A DNA stretch of 64,000 bases from a virus: positions 1 through 64,000 of the IMG/VR virus record IMGVR_UViG_3300034061_005227, one strand, 5' to 3'. The position numbers and the translations under genes were made by a program. The notes under the pieces were generated by a model. The model did no database searches, was not told the origin of the DNA, and saw only the letters and a program-made list of their open reading frames with translations. How positions within the stretch are numbered: the first letter of the stretch is position 1; the number at the start of each line of letters is the position of its first letter. Shown here piece after piece: positions 8,784-17,491 of this stretch.

Positions 8784-9091
8784 CAAACAGAAACAGAGTT
8801 AATGATATATTCAAAGAAAGATTTAAACAAATCCCCTCTTCATTATATATAAAAAATGAAAATATTTCTAAAGAAAACTTGGATAAGTTTTTAAGTAAAT
8901 CTCATTTGATTTTTGTTAATAAGAAGGTGGCGGAAGGAAAAATAGTTGAGATGGATAGATTAGTTGAATACGATTCGAATGGTATTCTTATTTACATAAA
9001 AGGGGTTGAAGATATATTTATTCTAACCACAACAGATAGATTGAATGTTGCGGAGTTTACTTTACATAACTTAATAAAACTTAATAAATAA
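8780..9091 (+). CDS. hypothetical protein
   Basis: A 103-residue mixed alpha/beta protein coupled by ATGA overlap to the PcfJ-like gene, so probably made with it. No motifs recognised. It is followed by the hairpin-controlled GIY-YIG gene. Confidence 0.6.
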   Translation: MTNRNRVNDIFKERFKQIPSSLYIKNENISKENLDKFLSKSHLIFVNKKVAEGKIVEMDRLVEYDSNGILIYIKGVEDIFILTTTDRLNVAEFTLHNLIKLNK

Positions 9092-9101
9092 TTTAATTTT
9101 G

Positions 9102-9141
9102 ATACAACTTAGTGATATTTATAATAAACACTAAGTTGTAT
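9102..9141 (+). promoter_or_regulatory. start-sequestering hairpin enclosing a late-type element
   Basis: The arms ATACAACTTAGTG (9102-9114) and CACTAAGTTGTAT (9129-9141) are perfect complements, 13 bp. The 3' arm covers the first two bases of the ATG at 9140. The 14-nt loop holds TATTTATA (9116-9123). A transcript from upstream would fold and hide the start codon. A transcript starting after the element would lack the 5' arm. Confidence 0.75.
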
Positions 9142-9790
9142 GGAAAACGGAAAAATATATAAAATTACAAACACCGAAAACAATAAAGTTTATATTGGTT
9201 GTACGATTAATACACTAAAACATAGATTTGAAGAACATTGTTACAGATGTCTGAAAACTAACATCAATACAAAATTATGTAATAATGTTAGAAAGTATGG
9301 TGTTGAAAAGTTTACAATTGAGTTGATTGAAGAATGTTCATTGGATGTTATATATAATAGAGAGGTTGAAGTTATTAAGGAACACAATAGTTTTGAGGAA
9401 GGATTAAACTCTACAGTAGGAGGAGAGGGATGTTTAGGTTATAAACACTCACCTGAAATAAGAATGAAGATATCTAATGCGGTTAAAGATGGTAAATCAC
9501 ATAAAGGTAAAACTTATGAAGAGATTTATGGAGATAGAGCACAAGAAGAAAAAAATAAGAGAAAACAAGCGGGTTGGTCTAAAAATTTGAATGAAGAAGA
9601 AAAGTTAAAAGTTATTGAAAAAATAAGAAACATTAAACGAAGTAAATCTAAAACCAGTATTGAAACTATTAATGGTATTAAAAAATTAATAAGTGAAAAT
9701 GTTAAGCCAAGCGAAATAAATAAACAATATCCTGAAGTTCATATTAGAACAATATATAGTATAAAAGCTGGAACTAGATGGAAAGATTAA
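9140..9790 (+). CDS. GIY-YIG homing endonuclease
   Basis: A 216-residue protein. The N-terminal GIY-YIG nuclease domain (KIYKITN...KVYIGCT, residues 4-22, with catalytic Arg in LKHRF and Glu in the NREVEVIKEHN region) is followed by a NUMOD-like helix (GYKHSPEIRMKISNA) and a basic DNA-binding C-terminus with a helix-turn-helix look. It is free-standing between ordinary genes, as T4 seg genes are. The start lies in a hairpin arm with a late-type element in the loop, pointing to late-only expression. Confidence 0.9.
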   Translation: MENGKIYKITNTENNKVYIGCTINTLKHRFEEHCYRCLKTNINTKLCNNVRKYGVEKFTIELIEECSLDVIYNREVEVIKEHNSFEEGLNSTVGGEGCLGYKHSPEIRMKISNAVKDGKSHKGKTYEEIYGDRAQEEKNKRKQAGWSKNLNEEEKLKVIEKIRNIKRSKSKTSIETINGIKKLISENVKPSEINKQYPEVHIRTIYSIKAGTRWKD

Positions 9791-9801
9791 AAAACAAAAA
9801 A

Positions 9802-10110
9802 ATGGAAATCACAAGTGAAGAATTAAAATCAAAAATTGAATCAGGTGAACAAGTTATTATTGACTTTTGGGCCAGCTGGTGTATGCCGTGCAAGATGTTT
9901 AAACCCACCTTTGATAAAGTTGCCGAGAGTTCTGAAGTACCTATGTATACAATGAATGTTGAACATAATGGTGAATATGCTGTTGAGTTGGGTATTCGTG
10001 CAGTACCAACCATTAAAGCTTTTAGTAATGGTGGTGAAGTTTATTCTAAATCAGGTATTCTTAGTGAGTCAGAATTAAAAGGAGTTATAAATAACATCAT
10101 CAATGGATAA
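9802..10110 (+). CDS. trx: thioredoxin
   Basis: A 102-residue thioredoxin-fold protein with active site WCMPC (canonical WCGPC) and the cis-proline motif VPTIKAF. ATG 9802 is chosen over an in-frame ATG at 9778 because it matches the family start and avoids overlap with the endonuclease gene. A phage thioredoxin can reduce ribonucleotide reductase or act as a polymerase processivity factor. It overlaps the glutaredoxin gene by 8 nt. Confidence 0.92.
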   Translation: MEITSEELKSKIESGEQVIIDFWASWCMPCKMFKPTFDKVAESSEVPMYTMNVEHNGEYAVELGIRAVPTIKAFSNGGEVYSKSGILSESELKGVINNIING

Positions 10111-10390
10111 CAAACTAGTAATAGTATATACAATGAAAGGTTGTCCCCACTGTACGGACTTCAAAGATTTATTAGTTCAAAATGGCATTGAGTTCTATGA
10201 TAGAGATATCGATGAATATAGTGACGAGTTTGATATGTTTGTCGAATTAACAGGAAAAGATTTTGTTCCAGCATTTATGTTGGTAGATGAATCCGAGAGT
10301 GACGAACCCATACCAATGTTATTTGCACCTGAAGAGGATTTCAACGAATTAGAAGAAGGATTGGAAATTATCAAAAAGTTCTTACAATAA
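10103..10390 (+). CDS. grx: glutaredoxin-like protein
   Basis: A 95-residue protein with a CPHC redox site at the start of helix 1 (YTMKGCPHCTDF) and a FVPAFML cis-proline segment, as in glutaredoxins. It has an acidic insert near the C-terminus. Translationally coupled to the thioredoxin gene, so the two probably supply reducing power for nucleotide metabolism. A strong terminator follows. Confidence 0.85.
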   Translation: MDNKLVIVYTMKGCPHCTDFKDLLVQNGIEFYDRDIDEYSDEFDMFVELTGKDFVPAFMLVDESESDEPIPMLFAPEEDFNELEEGLEIIKKFLQ

Positions 10391-10419
10391 AAAATGTCCC
10401 CAATATTAGGGGACATTTT
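10391..10419. terminator. bidirectional terminator
   Basis: An 11-bp perfect stem AAAATGTCCCC/GGGGACATTTT with a 7-nt loop, lying between the convergent glutaredoxin gene and the minus gene ending at 10423. Confidence 0.9.
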
Positions 10420-10422
10420 CAT

Positions 10423-11253
10423 TTAGAATATAACCAAATCTTTCATTCTATCTTTAACTAACCAAGGTTTCTCATTTAGTTGATTATCAATATCTCTTTC
10501 AACATCATAATCTTTAATATAGTCATTTGCAAACTTGTTTAAGTTGAAATCAAATACATCTAATATTAATGACTTAATTTTCTCTGGTGTATAAATCGAA
10601 TCACAAGTTACCTCAATGTTAAAATCATCCTCATTGTTAATAACTGAAGAATACTTAAATGTAATTTTATCAGTTTCAAGTAAGTTAAATAATTGATTGC
10701 AAATATGTTCACCATAATATAATTCTCTTCTACCAAGGTTTAAGCTATATCCATAAGGGAATGATGAGGAAACAGAAAGAAAGTTCGTTGTGTTGAATAT
10801 TTTAAGGTTCTCAGGGATGAATGGGGAATAGAACTCTAGTTCCAATTTGTCTGTAAAGTTAATATTATTTAGGAACTCTTTGTTGTAATCATTTTTACTA
10901 TCTCTATTAACTTCATTGATTACCTGTTGGTGGAAAATAGGTCTATCACTTTTATGATATTCAAAGTAATATTCGTTTGGGGAAAGCGGTTCTCTATAAT
11001 CTATTAAATCAATTATATTGATATGTTTAAGATTAAGATAGGTTAATAAATCAGGATTCTTTTCAACAAATAAATCTCTTAACTTATTTAAATCTAAAAC
11101 TTCATCTGAGTTTGTTGCACCATAAACAACCAAGAATGATTTAAAATCAACAACTTGAAATCTTGAGGTAAAGTTTGGGTTTACATTTTTGACAATAAAG
11201 TCAGCGAATAGGTTTACAAAACCTTCTTTTGATAATCTATTAATATACTTCAT
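10423..11253 (-). CDS. hypothetical protein
   Basis: A 276-residue soluble alpha/beta protein with no motif I can assign. It converges on the glutaredoxin gene across a shared terminator. Upstream on minus, TACATTTG (11265-11272) resembles a -7 box but lacks a matching TTTG, so the promoter is uncertain. Confidence 0.65.
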   Translation of the reverse strand: MKYINRLSKEGFVNLFADFIVKNVNPNFTSRFQVVDFKSFLVVYGATNSDEVLDLNKLRDLFVEKNPDLLTYLNLKHINIIDLIDYREPLSPNEYYFEYHKSDRPIFHQQVINEVNRDSKNDYNKEFLNNINFTDKLELEFYSPFIPENLKIFNTTNFLSVSSSFPYGYSLNLGRRELYYGEHICNQLFNLLETDKITFKYSSVINNEDDFNIEVTCDSIYTPEKIKSLILDVFDFNLNKFANDYIKDYDVERDIDNQLNEKPWLVKDRMKDLVIF

Positions 11254-11313
11254 AATTTTTTTATCAAATGTATAAACAAAAAAATTATTATCTTAAATAG
11301 TAAAAATAAAAAA

Positions 11314-11332
11314 AGGGACATTGATTGTCCCC
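11314..11332 (-). terminator. terminator for the 11363 gene
   Basis: GGGACA/TGTCCC stem with a 5-nt loop. On minus it is followed by a long T run, so it ends transcripts of the small CGC protein gene. Confidence 0.75.
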
Positions 11333-11362
11333 TTCAAAGTTCGTACCTTCCCTTCAGTGAAG

Positions 11363-11515
11363 TTATCTTTTGTTGTAGTACTTCTCAACAACCTTTTTGA
11401 TTGATTCTTGAATGTTGTTGTTAGTCACCTGTCTCTGACTAGTTTGGTTACTAGCAGGTGGTGGTGTTGAAGGGGCTGGTTGACCTTGTGGTTTGTTTTT
11501 GCATCCACATCCCAT
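11363..11515 (-). CDS. small CGC-motif phage protein
   Basis: A 50-residue protein: MGCGCKNKPQGQPAPSTPPP at the N-terminus, then a low-complexity Gln/Asn linker and a helical KKVVEKYYNKR C-terminus. I recall similar short CGC-start proteins with a terminal helix from phages of marine and flavobacterial hosts. It may be metal-binding or lipid-modified. It has its own terminator. Confidence 0.6.
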   Translation of the reverse strand: MGCGCKNKPQGQPAPSTPPPASNQTSQRQVTNNNIQESIKKVVEKYYNKR

Positions 11516-11538
11516 GTCATTATCAGTTTAATTAATTT

Positions 11539-11554
11539 ATGAAGTCAACTTCAT
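11539..11554. other. palindrome between divergent genes
   Basis: ATGAAGT-CA-ACTTCAT, a 7-bp inverted repeat in the 91-nt gap between the minus CGC gene and the plus tagged gene. A possible operator. Confidence 0.35.
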
Positions 11555-11570
11555 TAATAAATATCTTAAG

Positions 11571-11578
11571 TATTTATA
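11571..11578 (+). promoter_or_regulatory. late-type element TATTTATA
   Basis: Ends 28 nt before the ATG at 11607. It forms one arm of a larger palindrome (11558-11577) centred on CTTAAG, so the element occurs on both strands. Confidence 0.45.
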
Positions 11579-11606
11579 TTATGTAAATAAAACCTTATTT
11601 GACAAT

Positions 11607-12959
11607 ATGAAAAAAATTATTATAGCCGAAAGTCAGGCAAAAAACCTAATTAAAATCCTTAAAGAACAAAATGAGGGTGAATATTATGAGATGACTGGTA
11701 AACAATATGAGGAACTATTGAAGTTAGCTTCATATAACTCAAAGGTTACTGGTATTAAAAAGTTTGGTGGAAAACCATTATATGTCGTTGGAGATGTTAA
11801 TTTAAGTGGAACTCCAATAAAAGACTTGGGAAATGTTGCCGTTATTACTGGAAGATTAAATATTAGTAGTACACAAATTAGTAGTTTGGGTAATACTATA
11901 GTTAAAGGATATGTAAGTGATTATAATACACCAATTGAAAAAATGAGAATTAGAAGAGAGGAGTTGGCTAAATTGGCTGATGCTGATGAGAGGAGACAAG
12001 ATGGTGAATGGGACTTGGATAATCCAAAGATTGATGATGAAGGATTGGCGGCAAATGCTTTGTTTGATTATTTGGTTTATAAGGGTGATTTGGATGAGAT
12101 GGATGAAGAAACCAAGAATGAAATAAAAACTAAGAAGGAAGAAATTGAAAGGTTAATTGAAGAAGGTAAAGGGTTGGATATGGACTCTGAAGAAAGGGAA
12201 GAAATATATGATAGGATTACTGACTTAGAAAATGAAATTGAAGAATTACAAGAGGGTGTTGCTGATGTATATTATCTTATACCACAATCTTATCGTTCAT
12301 ATGGTGACCTTAACAATTTCGAGGTTATTGGTTTGAGGGGTCAAGAATATGTTGTTGGTTATTGGGATGATGTGTATGAAGCGGCAGTTGAGAATCAAGA
12401 ACAATTGATTGAGGATATTGGTATTGATGGAATTAGTAGGGGACTAATTGAAGATAATATTGACAAAGGTCGAGTTAGAGAATATATGGAGGAGTTTTAT
12501 AGAGACGACATTACTGACAACCCTGAAGTTTATTTTGATGATGATGATTACCAATTAACTGATGAACAAGAAGAGAGAAAAGAAAGATTGGAAATTGAAA
12601 TTGAAGGATTGAGAGAAAAATTAGAAAACACGGAAAATGAAGATGAAATAGCTGATTTGGAAACAGAAATTGGGGGATTTCAAGAAGAATTAGATAGTAT
12701 AGAACCAGATACAGAACCAACTGATGATATGATTGACGAAAAAGTCGATTACTATATAAGAAACACTGATGAAATAGATTGGTTGAAGGAAATGGGTTAT
12801 GAATTAAATGATTGGGTTAATTTGAAAGGTGTTGCCCGAGATATAGTTGATAGTGATGGTTTGGGTGTTATGGCTTCTTATGATGGAAATTACGATGAAC
12901 GAACAGTAACAACACCTGATGGGAAGAAATATACTTTTGTCATAATGAGAATGAACTAG
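11607..12959 (+). CDS. tagged LRR/coiled-coil protein
   Basis: A 450-residue, strongly acidic protein. N-terminal tag MKKIIIAESQAKNLIKILKE, containing L-K-E. Next come two or three LRR-like beta repeats (VGDVNLSGTPIKDLGN; ITGRLNISSTQISSLGN) like those of the 52-56 kb family, then two long acidic coiled coils (about residues 180-220 and 315-375) separated by an aspartate-rich region. No catalytic motif seen. Preceded by a late-type element. Probable head-packaged cargo; activity unknown. Confidence 0.7.
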   Translation: MKKIIIAESQAKNLIKILKEQNEGEYYEMTGKQYEELLKLASYNSKVTGIKKFGGKPLYVVGDVNLSGTPIKDLGNVAVITGRLNISSTQISSLGNTIVKGYVSDYNTPIEKMRIRREELAKLADADERRQDGEWDLDNPKIDDEGLAANALFDYLVYKGDLDEMDEETKNEIKTKKEEIERLIEEGKGLDMDSEEREEIYDRITDLENEIEELQEGVADVYYLIPQSYRSYGDLNNFEVIGLRGQEYVVGYWDDVYEAAVENQEQLIEDIGIDGISRGLIEDNIDKGRVREYMEEFYRDDITDNPEVYFDDDDYQLTDEQEERKERLEIEIEGLREKLENTENEDEIADLETEIGGFQEELDSIEPDTEPTDDMIDEKVDYYIRNTDEIDWLKEMGYELNDWVNLKGVARDIVDSDGLGVMASYDGNYDERTVTTPDGKKYTFVIMRMN

Positions 12960-12994
12960 TTTATTTTAGATAAAACTTTAATTATATTTTGAGT

Positions 12995-13696
12995 ATGAAG
13001 AAGAATAAATTAAAGTTTGTTATGAGTACAGATTGGATATTCGAAGGTGTCATTGACGCTGAATTAAAAGAATATGTCCTCTTAGGTTATTTCCAAAAAC
13101 TGAACAAACAATTGGAAGAAATGAAAGTTTATCCAATGTTCACGGAAATTACCCTCCATTTAGCAAACATTCGAAATCTATTATCAAAGAATCAAATATT
13201 ATATACAGATAAGTCATTACTCAATGTTGACGATGAGATAACACTTGCTGACCTGAAAACTAAGGACAGACCAATCTTAACCATACACGAAGAAACTGAA
13301 CTTATAAAGATATTAAAATATAGTGATGCCAAACTACAAGATTACTTTGACATCATTAAATCTGTTTGGACAATAGTTTATGATGCAATCGAAGTTGTAT
13401 CTATATTAAACGAAGATAATTTAACTTCCAAGAAAGGTTATTTCTATACCAAATCTAGTAATTTAATAGACATTTGGGAGTACAATATTAGAAAACATAA
13501 GGGTGAAAATAAGACAACCTTCAAACAAATTGAAGACCCCAACTTTTATACTCACCTTATATCAACTGAAAATGAGTTACCAACATTTTATATTCATTGT
13601 GATAAAGAAGTTCCATTCGAGGAAACTTTGTTACCATTGATGAAAAGAAAGGTATTGTCGTATATTTTTCAGTCAAAAAACTTAGCAATAAGGTAA
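12995..13696 (+). CDS. hypothetical protein
   Basis: A 233-residue protein from ATG 12995, preferred over a TTG two codons earlier. A soluble mixed alpha/beta composition with no recognised motif. It lies between a tagged gene and the beta-helix lipoprotein gene and does not carry a tag itself. I recall nothing close enough to name. Confidence 0.6.
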   Translation: MKKNKLKFVMSTDWIFEGVIDAELKEYVLLGYFQKLNKQLEEMKVYPMFTEITLHLANIRNLLSKNQILYTDKSLLNVDDEITLADLKTKDRPILTIHEETELIKILKYSDAKLQDYFDIIKSVWTIVYDAIEVVSILNEDNLTSKKGYFYTKSSNLIDIWEYNIRKHKGENKTTFKQIEDPNFYTHLISTENELPTFYIHCDKEVPFEETLLPLMKRKVLSYIFQSKNLAIR

Positions 13697-13766
13697 TATT
13701 GGAAATTGGATTATTTGGTTGTGTTAAATTAATTATTAAAAGTTAATAAACCAATAAAACAATTTT

Positions 13767-15029
13767 ATGAAAAAACTTTTTATTTTATTTTTCGTTGTAT
13801 TAGCAAGTTTACAATCTTGTAAACAAAAAGATTCTTGTGCTGATACAGTATGTCCAAATGGTCAAGTTTGTGTTGATGGAACTTGTCAAGGAGCAACAAC
13901 TAATGTTGTAATATCATCAAACATTAGTTCTAACACAACTTGGACTGCGGACAATGTTTATGAGTTGGGAGGAAGAATCACGGTATTGGATGGTGTTACA
14001 CTAACAATAGAACCAGGTACAGTTATCAAAGGTCAAGCAGGTACAGGAGCAAACGCAACAGCTTTATTAGTTGCAAGAGGTGGTAAAATCAATGCTGTTG
14101 GTACACCAACTAAACCTATTATCTTCACATCTGTTGCAGATGAAATTACACCTGAACAAGTAGGTGCTGGACTTTTCATTAGTCCAAACCTTGACCCCGC
14201 AACACAGGGATTATGGGGTGGTGTTATTATATTAGGAAAAGCACCAATCTCAGCTTCAGCCAATGAAATCCAAATCGAAGGCATTCCAACTACTGACCCT
14301 AATGGTTTATATGGTGGAAACGATGTTAGTGATAACTCTGGTGTTATGAAATATGTTTCAATTCGTCACGGAGGTGCTAACATTGGAAATGGTAATGAAA
14401 TTAATGGTTTAACTTTGGGTGGTGTTGGTAATGGAACAACAATTGAGAATATTGAAATCGTTGGTAATCAAGATGATGGTATTGAGTTCTTTGGTGGAAC
14501 TGTAAATGTATCTAATCTTCTTGTATGGTTTTCAGGTGATGATGCTATTGATACAGACCAAGCTTGGGCTGGAACATTAAATAACTTTATTGTAATCTGT
14601 GGTAGTGCAACTGACCATGCTTTAGAAATTGATGGACCTGAAGGTACTTTAATGGCTTCACACACATTAAGAAATGGTTCAATCAAAGGAAGTCCTGAAG
14701 CGGAATTGGGTGACTTCAGAGCTTGTCCAAGAGGAACATTCGAAAACATTTTCTTCTTTGATTTTGTTGACCCAGCAACTGCGGGTAGAGGTGACTTATC
14801 AATATCTAATCCAACAAATTCTACTTGTTCAACAGATAATTTAACTAATGGAGTTTTGACTTTCTCAAACTTACAAGTTATACTTCCTACAAATGTAACA
14901 TTGAGTAGTGTTTTCAAAAATGGTACTAGTACCTTTGCTACTTCTGTTACAACTAGAACAATTGGTGCTAACAAAACTGCACTCAATTGGACTTGGGCAG
15001 AACAAGCAAATGTATTATTGGGATTCTAA
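13767..15029 (+). CDS. surface lipoprotein with parallel beta-helix
   Basis: A 420-residue exported protein. The signal peptide (MKKLFILFFVVLASLQSC) ends in a lipobox cysteine at residue 18. A short cysteine-rich linker (CADTVCPNGQVCVDGTC) follows, then a long Gly/Asn/Thr-rich beta-helix-like domain (LTIEPGTVIKGQAGTGAN, IENIEIVGNQDDGIEFFGG). This matches a lipoprotein family widespread in Bacteroidota chromosomes and often mis-annotated as a multidrug transporter. In a phage it would decorate the host envelope. It stands alone with its own terminator. Confidence 0.8.
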   Translation: MKKLFILFFVVLASLQSCKQKDSCADTVCPNGQVCVDGTCQGATTNVVISSNISSNTTWTADNVYELGGRITVLDGVTLTIEPGTVIKGQAGTGANATALLVARGGKINAVGTPTKPIIFTSVADEITPEQVGAGLFISPNLDPATQGLWGGVIILGKAPISASANEIQIEGIPTTDPNGLYGGNDVSDNSGVMKYVSIRHGGANIGNGNEINGLTLGGVGNGTTIENIEIVGNQDDGIEFFGGTVNVSNLLVWFSGDDAIDTDQAWAGTLNNFIVICGSATDHALEIDGPEGTLMASHTLRNGSIKGSPEAELGDFRACPRGTFENIFFFDFVDPATAGRGDLSISNPTNSTCSTDNLTNGVLTFSNLQVILPTNVTLSSVFKNGTSTFATSVTTRTIGANKTALNWTWAEQANVLLGF

Positions 15030-15049
15030 GAAATTAAAATCTAAATGAG

Positions 15050-15083
15050 AAAGGTTCTGACCAAAAGTTAGAACCTTTTTTTA
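15050..15083 (+). terminator. rho-independent terminator
   Basis: AAAGGTTCT/AGAACCTTT 9-bp stem with an 11-nt loop and a run of seven T, following the lipoprotein gene. Confidence 0.88.
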
Positions 15084-15105
15084 TTGTCAAAATCAAAATA
15101 CTAAT

Positions 15106-15312
15106 ATGGAATCACTAAAACTAAGAGTAACTCTAACCAACACAAAGGGGTGGAAAGAAACGAAAGATGTCCACCTATCACATTACCTATCTCAAAAAGA
15201 AGAAGGAAACGATGTTTTAGATAAAATCGTTGAACAACTTATTCAGGATTATGAAAGGATGGGAAAAAATATGAATGAAAATAAAATAGAAAATCAAAAA
15301 TGGAGACCGTAA
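15106..15312 (+). CDS. small hypothetical protein
   Basis: A 68-residue charged protein. It overlaps the DUF3310 gene by 13 nt and opens the DNA-metabolism block after the lipoprotein terminator. No motif recognised. Confidence 0.55.
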   Translation: MESLKLRVTLTNTKGWKETKDVHLSHYLSQKEEGNDVLDKIVEQLIQDYERMGKNMNENKIENQKWRP

Positions 15313-15545
15313 TCAAAACTTGGGAAAAGAAAGAAAGTGTTAATCACCCTTCTCATTATGGAGGCGCTGATAATGTTTATGAAGCGATAAAGGTGATAGA
15401 TGCCTGGTCATTAGGATTTGCCTTGGGTAATACTGTAAAGTATATCAGTAGGGCGGGTAAGAAAGACCAATCAAAAGAATTAGAAGACCTAAAGAAAGCT
15501 TTATGGTATCTTCAACACCACATCAATCAATTAGAGAATAAATGA
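15300..15545 (+). CDS. DUF3310 protein
   Basis: An 81-residue protein with the complete DUF3310 pattern: VNHPSHYGG, then YEAIKVIDAW, FALGNTVKYISRAGKK and EDLKKALWYL. DUF3310 proteins are common in tailed phages near nucleotide-metabolism genes; some are annotated as nucleotide kinases without firm proof. Coupled to the downstream Dam-like gene by ATGA. Confidence 0.9.
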   Translation: METVIKTWEKKESVNHPSHYGGADNVYEAIKVIDAWSLGFALGNTVKYISRAGKKDQSKELEDLKKALWYLQHHINQLENK

Positions 15546-16339
15546 ATACACCAATAAAATATTTCGGGGGAAAAGGAACAATGTTTAACAATATTATAGA
15601 ACACTTCCCCAACCAAAATGACTTTAACATTTATTTAGAACCATTCGGTGGTTCCTTCTCAATAGGATTGAAAAAACCTGAAACTGAAATTGAGATTTAC
15701 AATGATATAGAACAAAATGTTTATTCCCTTTATAAAGTTTTGTCGGATAAAGATTTATTCGATGAGTTCAAGTTCAAATGTGATTTAACTCATTTCTCCG
15801 AAGATTTAAGGAAGGAATTCAAAGATAAGTTGAAAGGTGACTTAACCACTTTGGATAGAGCATTTTACTTTTTTTATGTAAACAGAACATCACATAATGG
15901 TGTGGGTGGAATTACAATCAGCAACATAGTAAGAAGGAAGATGAGTAAATCAACTTCAGATTTTTTGTCTGCAATTGATAGATTACCTGAATTACACGAT
16001 AGATTGTCAAAAGTAATTATGTTAAACACTAATGGAATAAAGTTGATTGAAAAATATAAGGAATATCCAAATTGTTTCATTTATGCTGACCCCCCTTATG
16101 AACAATCAACCAGAACAAATGCGAGATATAAGGAAGATATGGATAGAGATGGACATATTAAGTTTCTCGATTCTGTTATTGATTCCAAAGCTAAGATATT
16201 GATTAGTGGATATGATTGTGAATTATATGATAGATTGACTGATAATGGATTTATTAAAGTTCATTTTGATGTAAAAACTGTTGATGGTAACCATAAACCT
16301 AAAACCAAAACTGAAACTCTTTGGAAGAACTATGAATAA
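15542..16339 (+). CDS. dam: Dam-like DNA adenine N6-methyltransferase
   Basis: A 265-residue D12-class methyltransferase. The AdoMet-binding motif IKYFGGKG is at the N-terminus, LEPFGGSFSIGL follows, and the catalytic DPPY motif is in FIYADPPYEQS. Length fits Dam-like enzymes. It probably methylates adenine in phage DNA to evade restriction. No restriction endonuclease is adjacent. Confidence 0.92.
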   Translation: MNTPIKYFGGKGTMFNNIIEHFPNQNDFNIYLEPFGGSFSIGLKKPETEIEIYNDIEQNVYSLYKVLSDKDLFDEFKFKCDLTHFSEDLRKEFKDKLKGDLTTLDRAFYFFYVNRTSHNGVGGITISNIVRRKMSKSTSDFLSAIDRLPELHDRLSKVIMLNTNGIKLIEKYKEYPNCFIYADPPYEQSTRTNARYKEDMDRDGHIKFLDSVIDSKAKILISGYDCELYDRLTDNGFIKVHFDVKTVDGNHKPKTKTETLWKNYE

Positions 16340-16376
16340 AGTTTATTAAAAAAAGAATAAAAATTTTTAGAAATGT

Positions 16377-16407
16377 TTTGGTTGTAAAAATATTTTTCAT
16401 ACATTTG
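16377..16407 (+). promoter_or_regulatory. Bacteroidota-type promoter
   Basis: TTTG (16377-16380), exactly 19 nt, then TACATTTG (16400-16407). A full match to the host-type consensus, placed about 60 nt before the ParB-like gene. Probably drives the 16.5-22.9 kb block. Confidence 0.8.
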
Positions 16408-16468
16408 TAATTAATCCACTTGTGAAACTATTTAAAATCATTTTATATTACAATTTAAACTCCAAACT

Positions 16469-17491
16469 ATGAATCACGATTTAACTGCAACGGCAGAATT
16501 AGAACTTTCTGAGAATCAAATTATGTCCATTCTCAACAATTTAACAAATGATAATTTTTTGATATTGTTTAATGAACAACAAATACAAAGAAATTTATCA
16601 ATTACAGGTGAGGAACTTTTACATACAATTGACCATAGAGGAAAATCTAAGGTTTACGATGAAGGGGTTCTTAATTATACAACAGATTTAGATACATTTT
16701 CATTTGGAAAGTCGAATCGTAAGATTATTCAAAAAAAAGTAGATGGGATATGTAAAACAATTGAAGAATATGGTATAATTGTTCCAATTATTGTGGATAA
16801 AAAATTAGAAATTGGTGAAGGACAACATCGTGTAAAGGCACTAATGAAGTATAATGAAAATAACCCCAATAATAAAAAAGGGATTCATTTTATAGTTCGT
16901 AAAGAAATTCCGGCTAAGACAGTTAAAGTTATGAATAGAACTTTTACTAATTGGAAACCAAATGATTATTTACACTCTTATGCTGAAGATGGATTTGTTG
17001 AATATATCAAATTGAAAAATTTTGTTGAAAAAAATAAAGACTTCAGTATATACTTACTTTCAGCTATGTGTCAGAATGATTTGTCTGGTATCGATAGACA
17101 TGGTGGGAAATCAAATATAAATCATAACACTGGTGAATCTAGTATGGATAAATTTGAACAAGGTCGATGGACAGTTGTTTATGACGACCCAAATTTGGAA
17201 AGAGCTCAACGATATGCAGATGATATTAGAAAGGTGACTAAAGTTTGTAATGTTAAATCTAAACATCTTTATTTTGCATTGTTGAACTTATTAATGAATG
17301 TCCCCAAATTTGATTTGAATAGATTCATAGATAAATTACAAGAAAACTATTTGTTTTATAACAAAGTTAAAATTCATAATAGAGAACAAGCATATGATTT
17401 TATCGGTGAAGTTTACAATAAAAAATTGAAAAAGTCTGAAGAGTTTTTAGTAATATTAGAATACTACAACAATAAAAGAAAAAAACCATAA
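16469..17491 (+). CDS. ParB-like nuclease-domain protein
   Basis: A 340-residue protein. A ParB/Srx-type segment at about residues 85-125 reads IVPIIVDKKLEIGEGQHRVKAL, with the GEGQHR block of the ParB N-terminal domain. The rest is helical. Phage members of this superfamily are often regulators or nucleases; nothing here says which. Unlike the 44-51 kb ParB-like proteins it has no tag and a host-type promoter, so it is probably early and cytoplasmic. Confidence 0.75.
   Translation: MNHDLTATAELELSENQIMSILNNLTNDNFLILFNEQQIQRNLSITGEELLHTIDHRGKSKVYDEGVLNYTTDLDTFSFGKSNRKIIQKKVDGICKTIEEYGIIVPIIVDKKLEIGEGQHRVKALMKYNENNPNNKKGIHFIVRKEIPAKTVKVMNRTFTNWKPNDYLHSYAEDGFVEYIKLKNFVEKNKDFSIYLLSAMCQNDLSGIDRHGGKSNINHNTGESSMDKFEQGRWTVVYDDPNLERAQRYADDIRKVTKVCNVKSKHLYFALLNLLMNVPKFDLNRFIDKLQENYLFYNKVKIHNREQAYDFIGEVYNKKLKKSEEFLVILEYYNNKRKKP

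Noticed and set aside
14033-14986. Long minus-strand frames opposite the beta-helix lipoprotein
   Set aside because: They are antisense shadows of a repetitive Thr/Gly-rich gene, with no signal or domain of their own.
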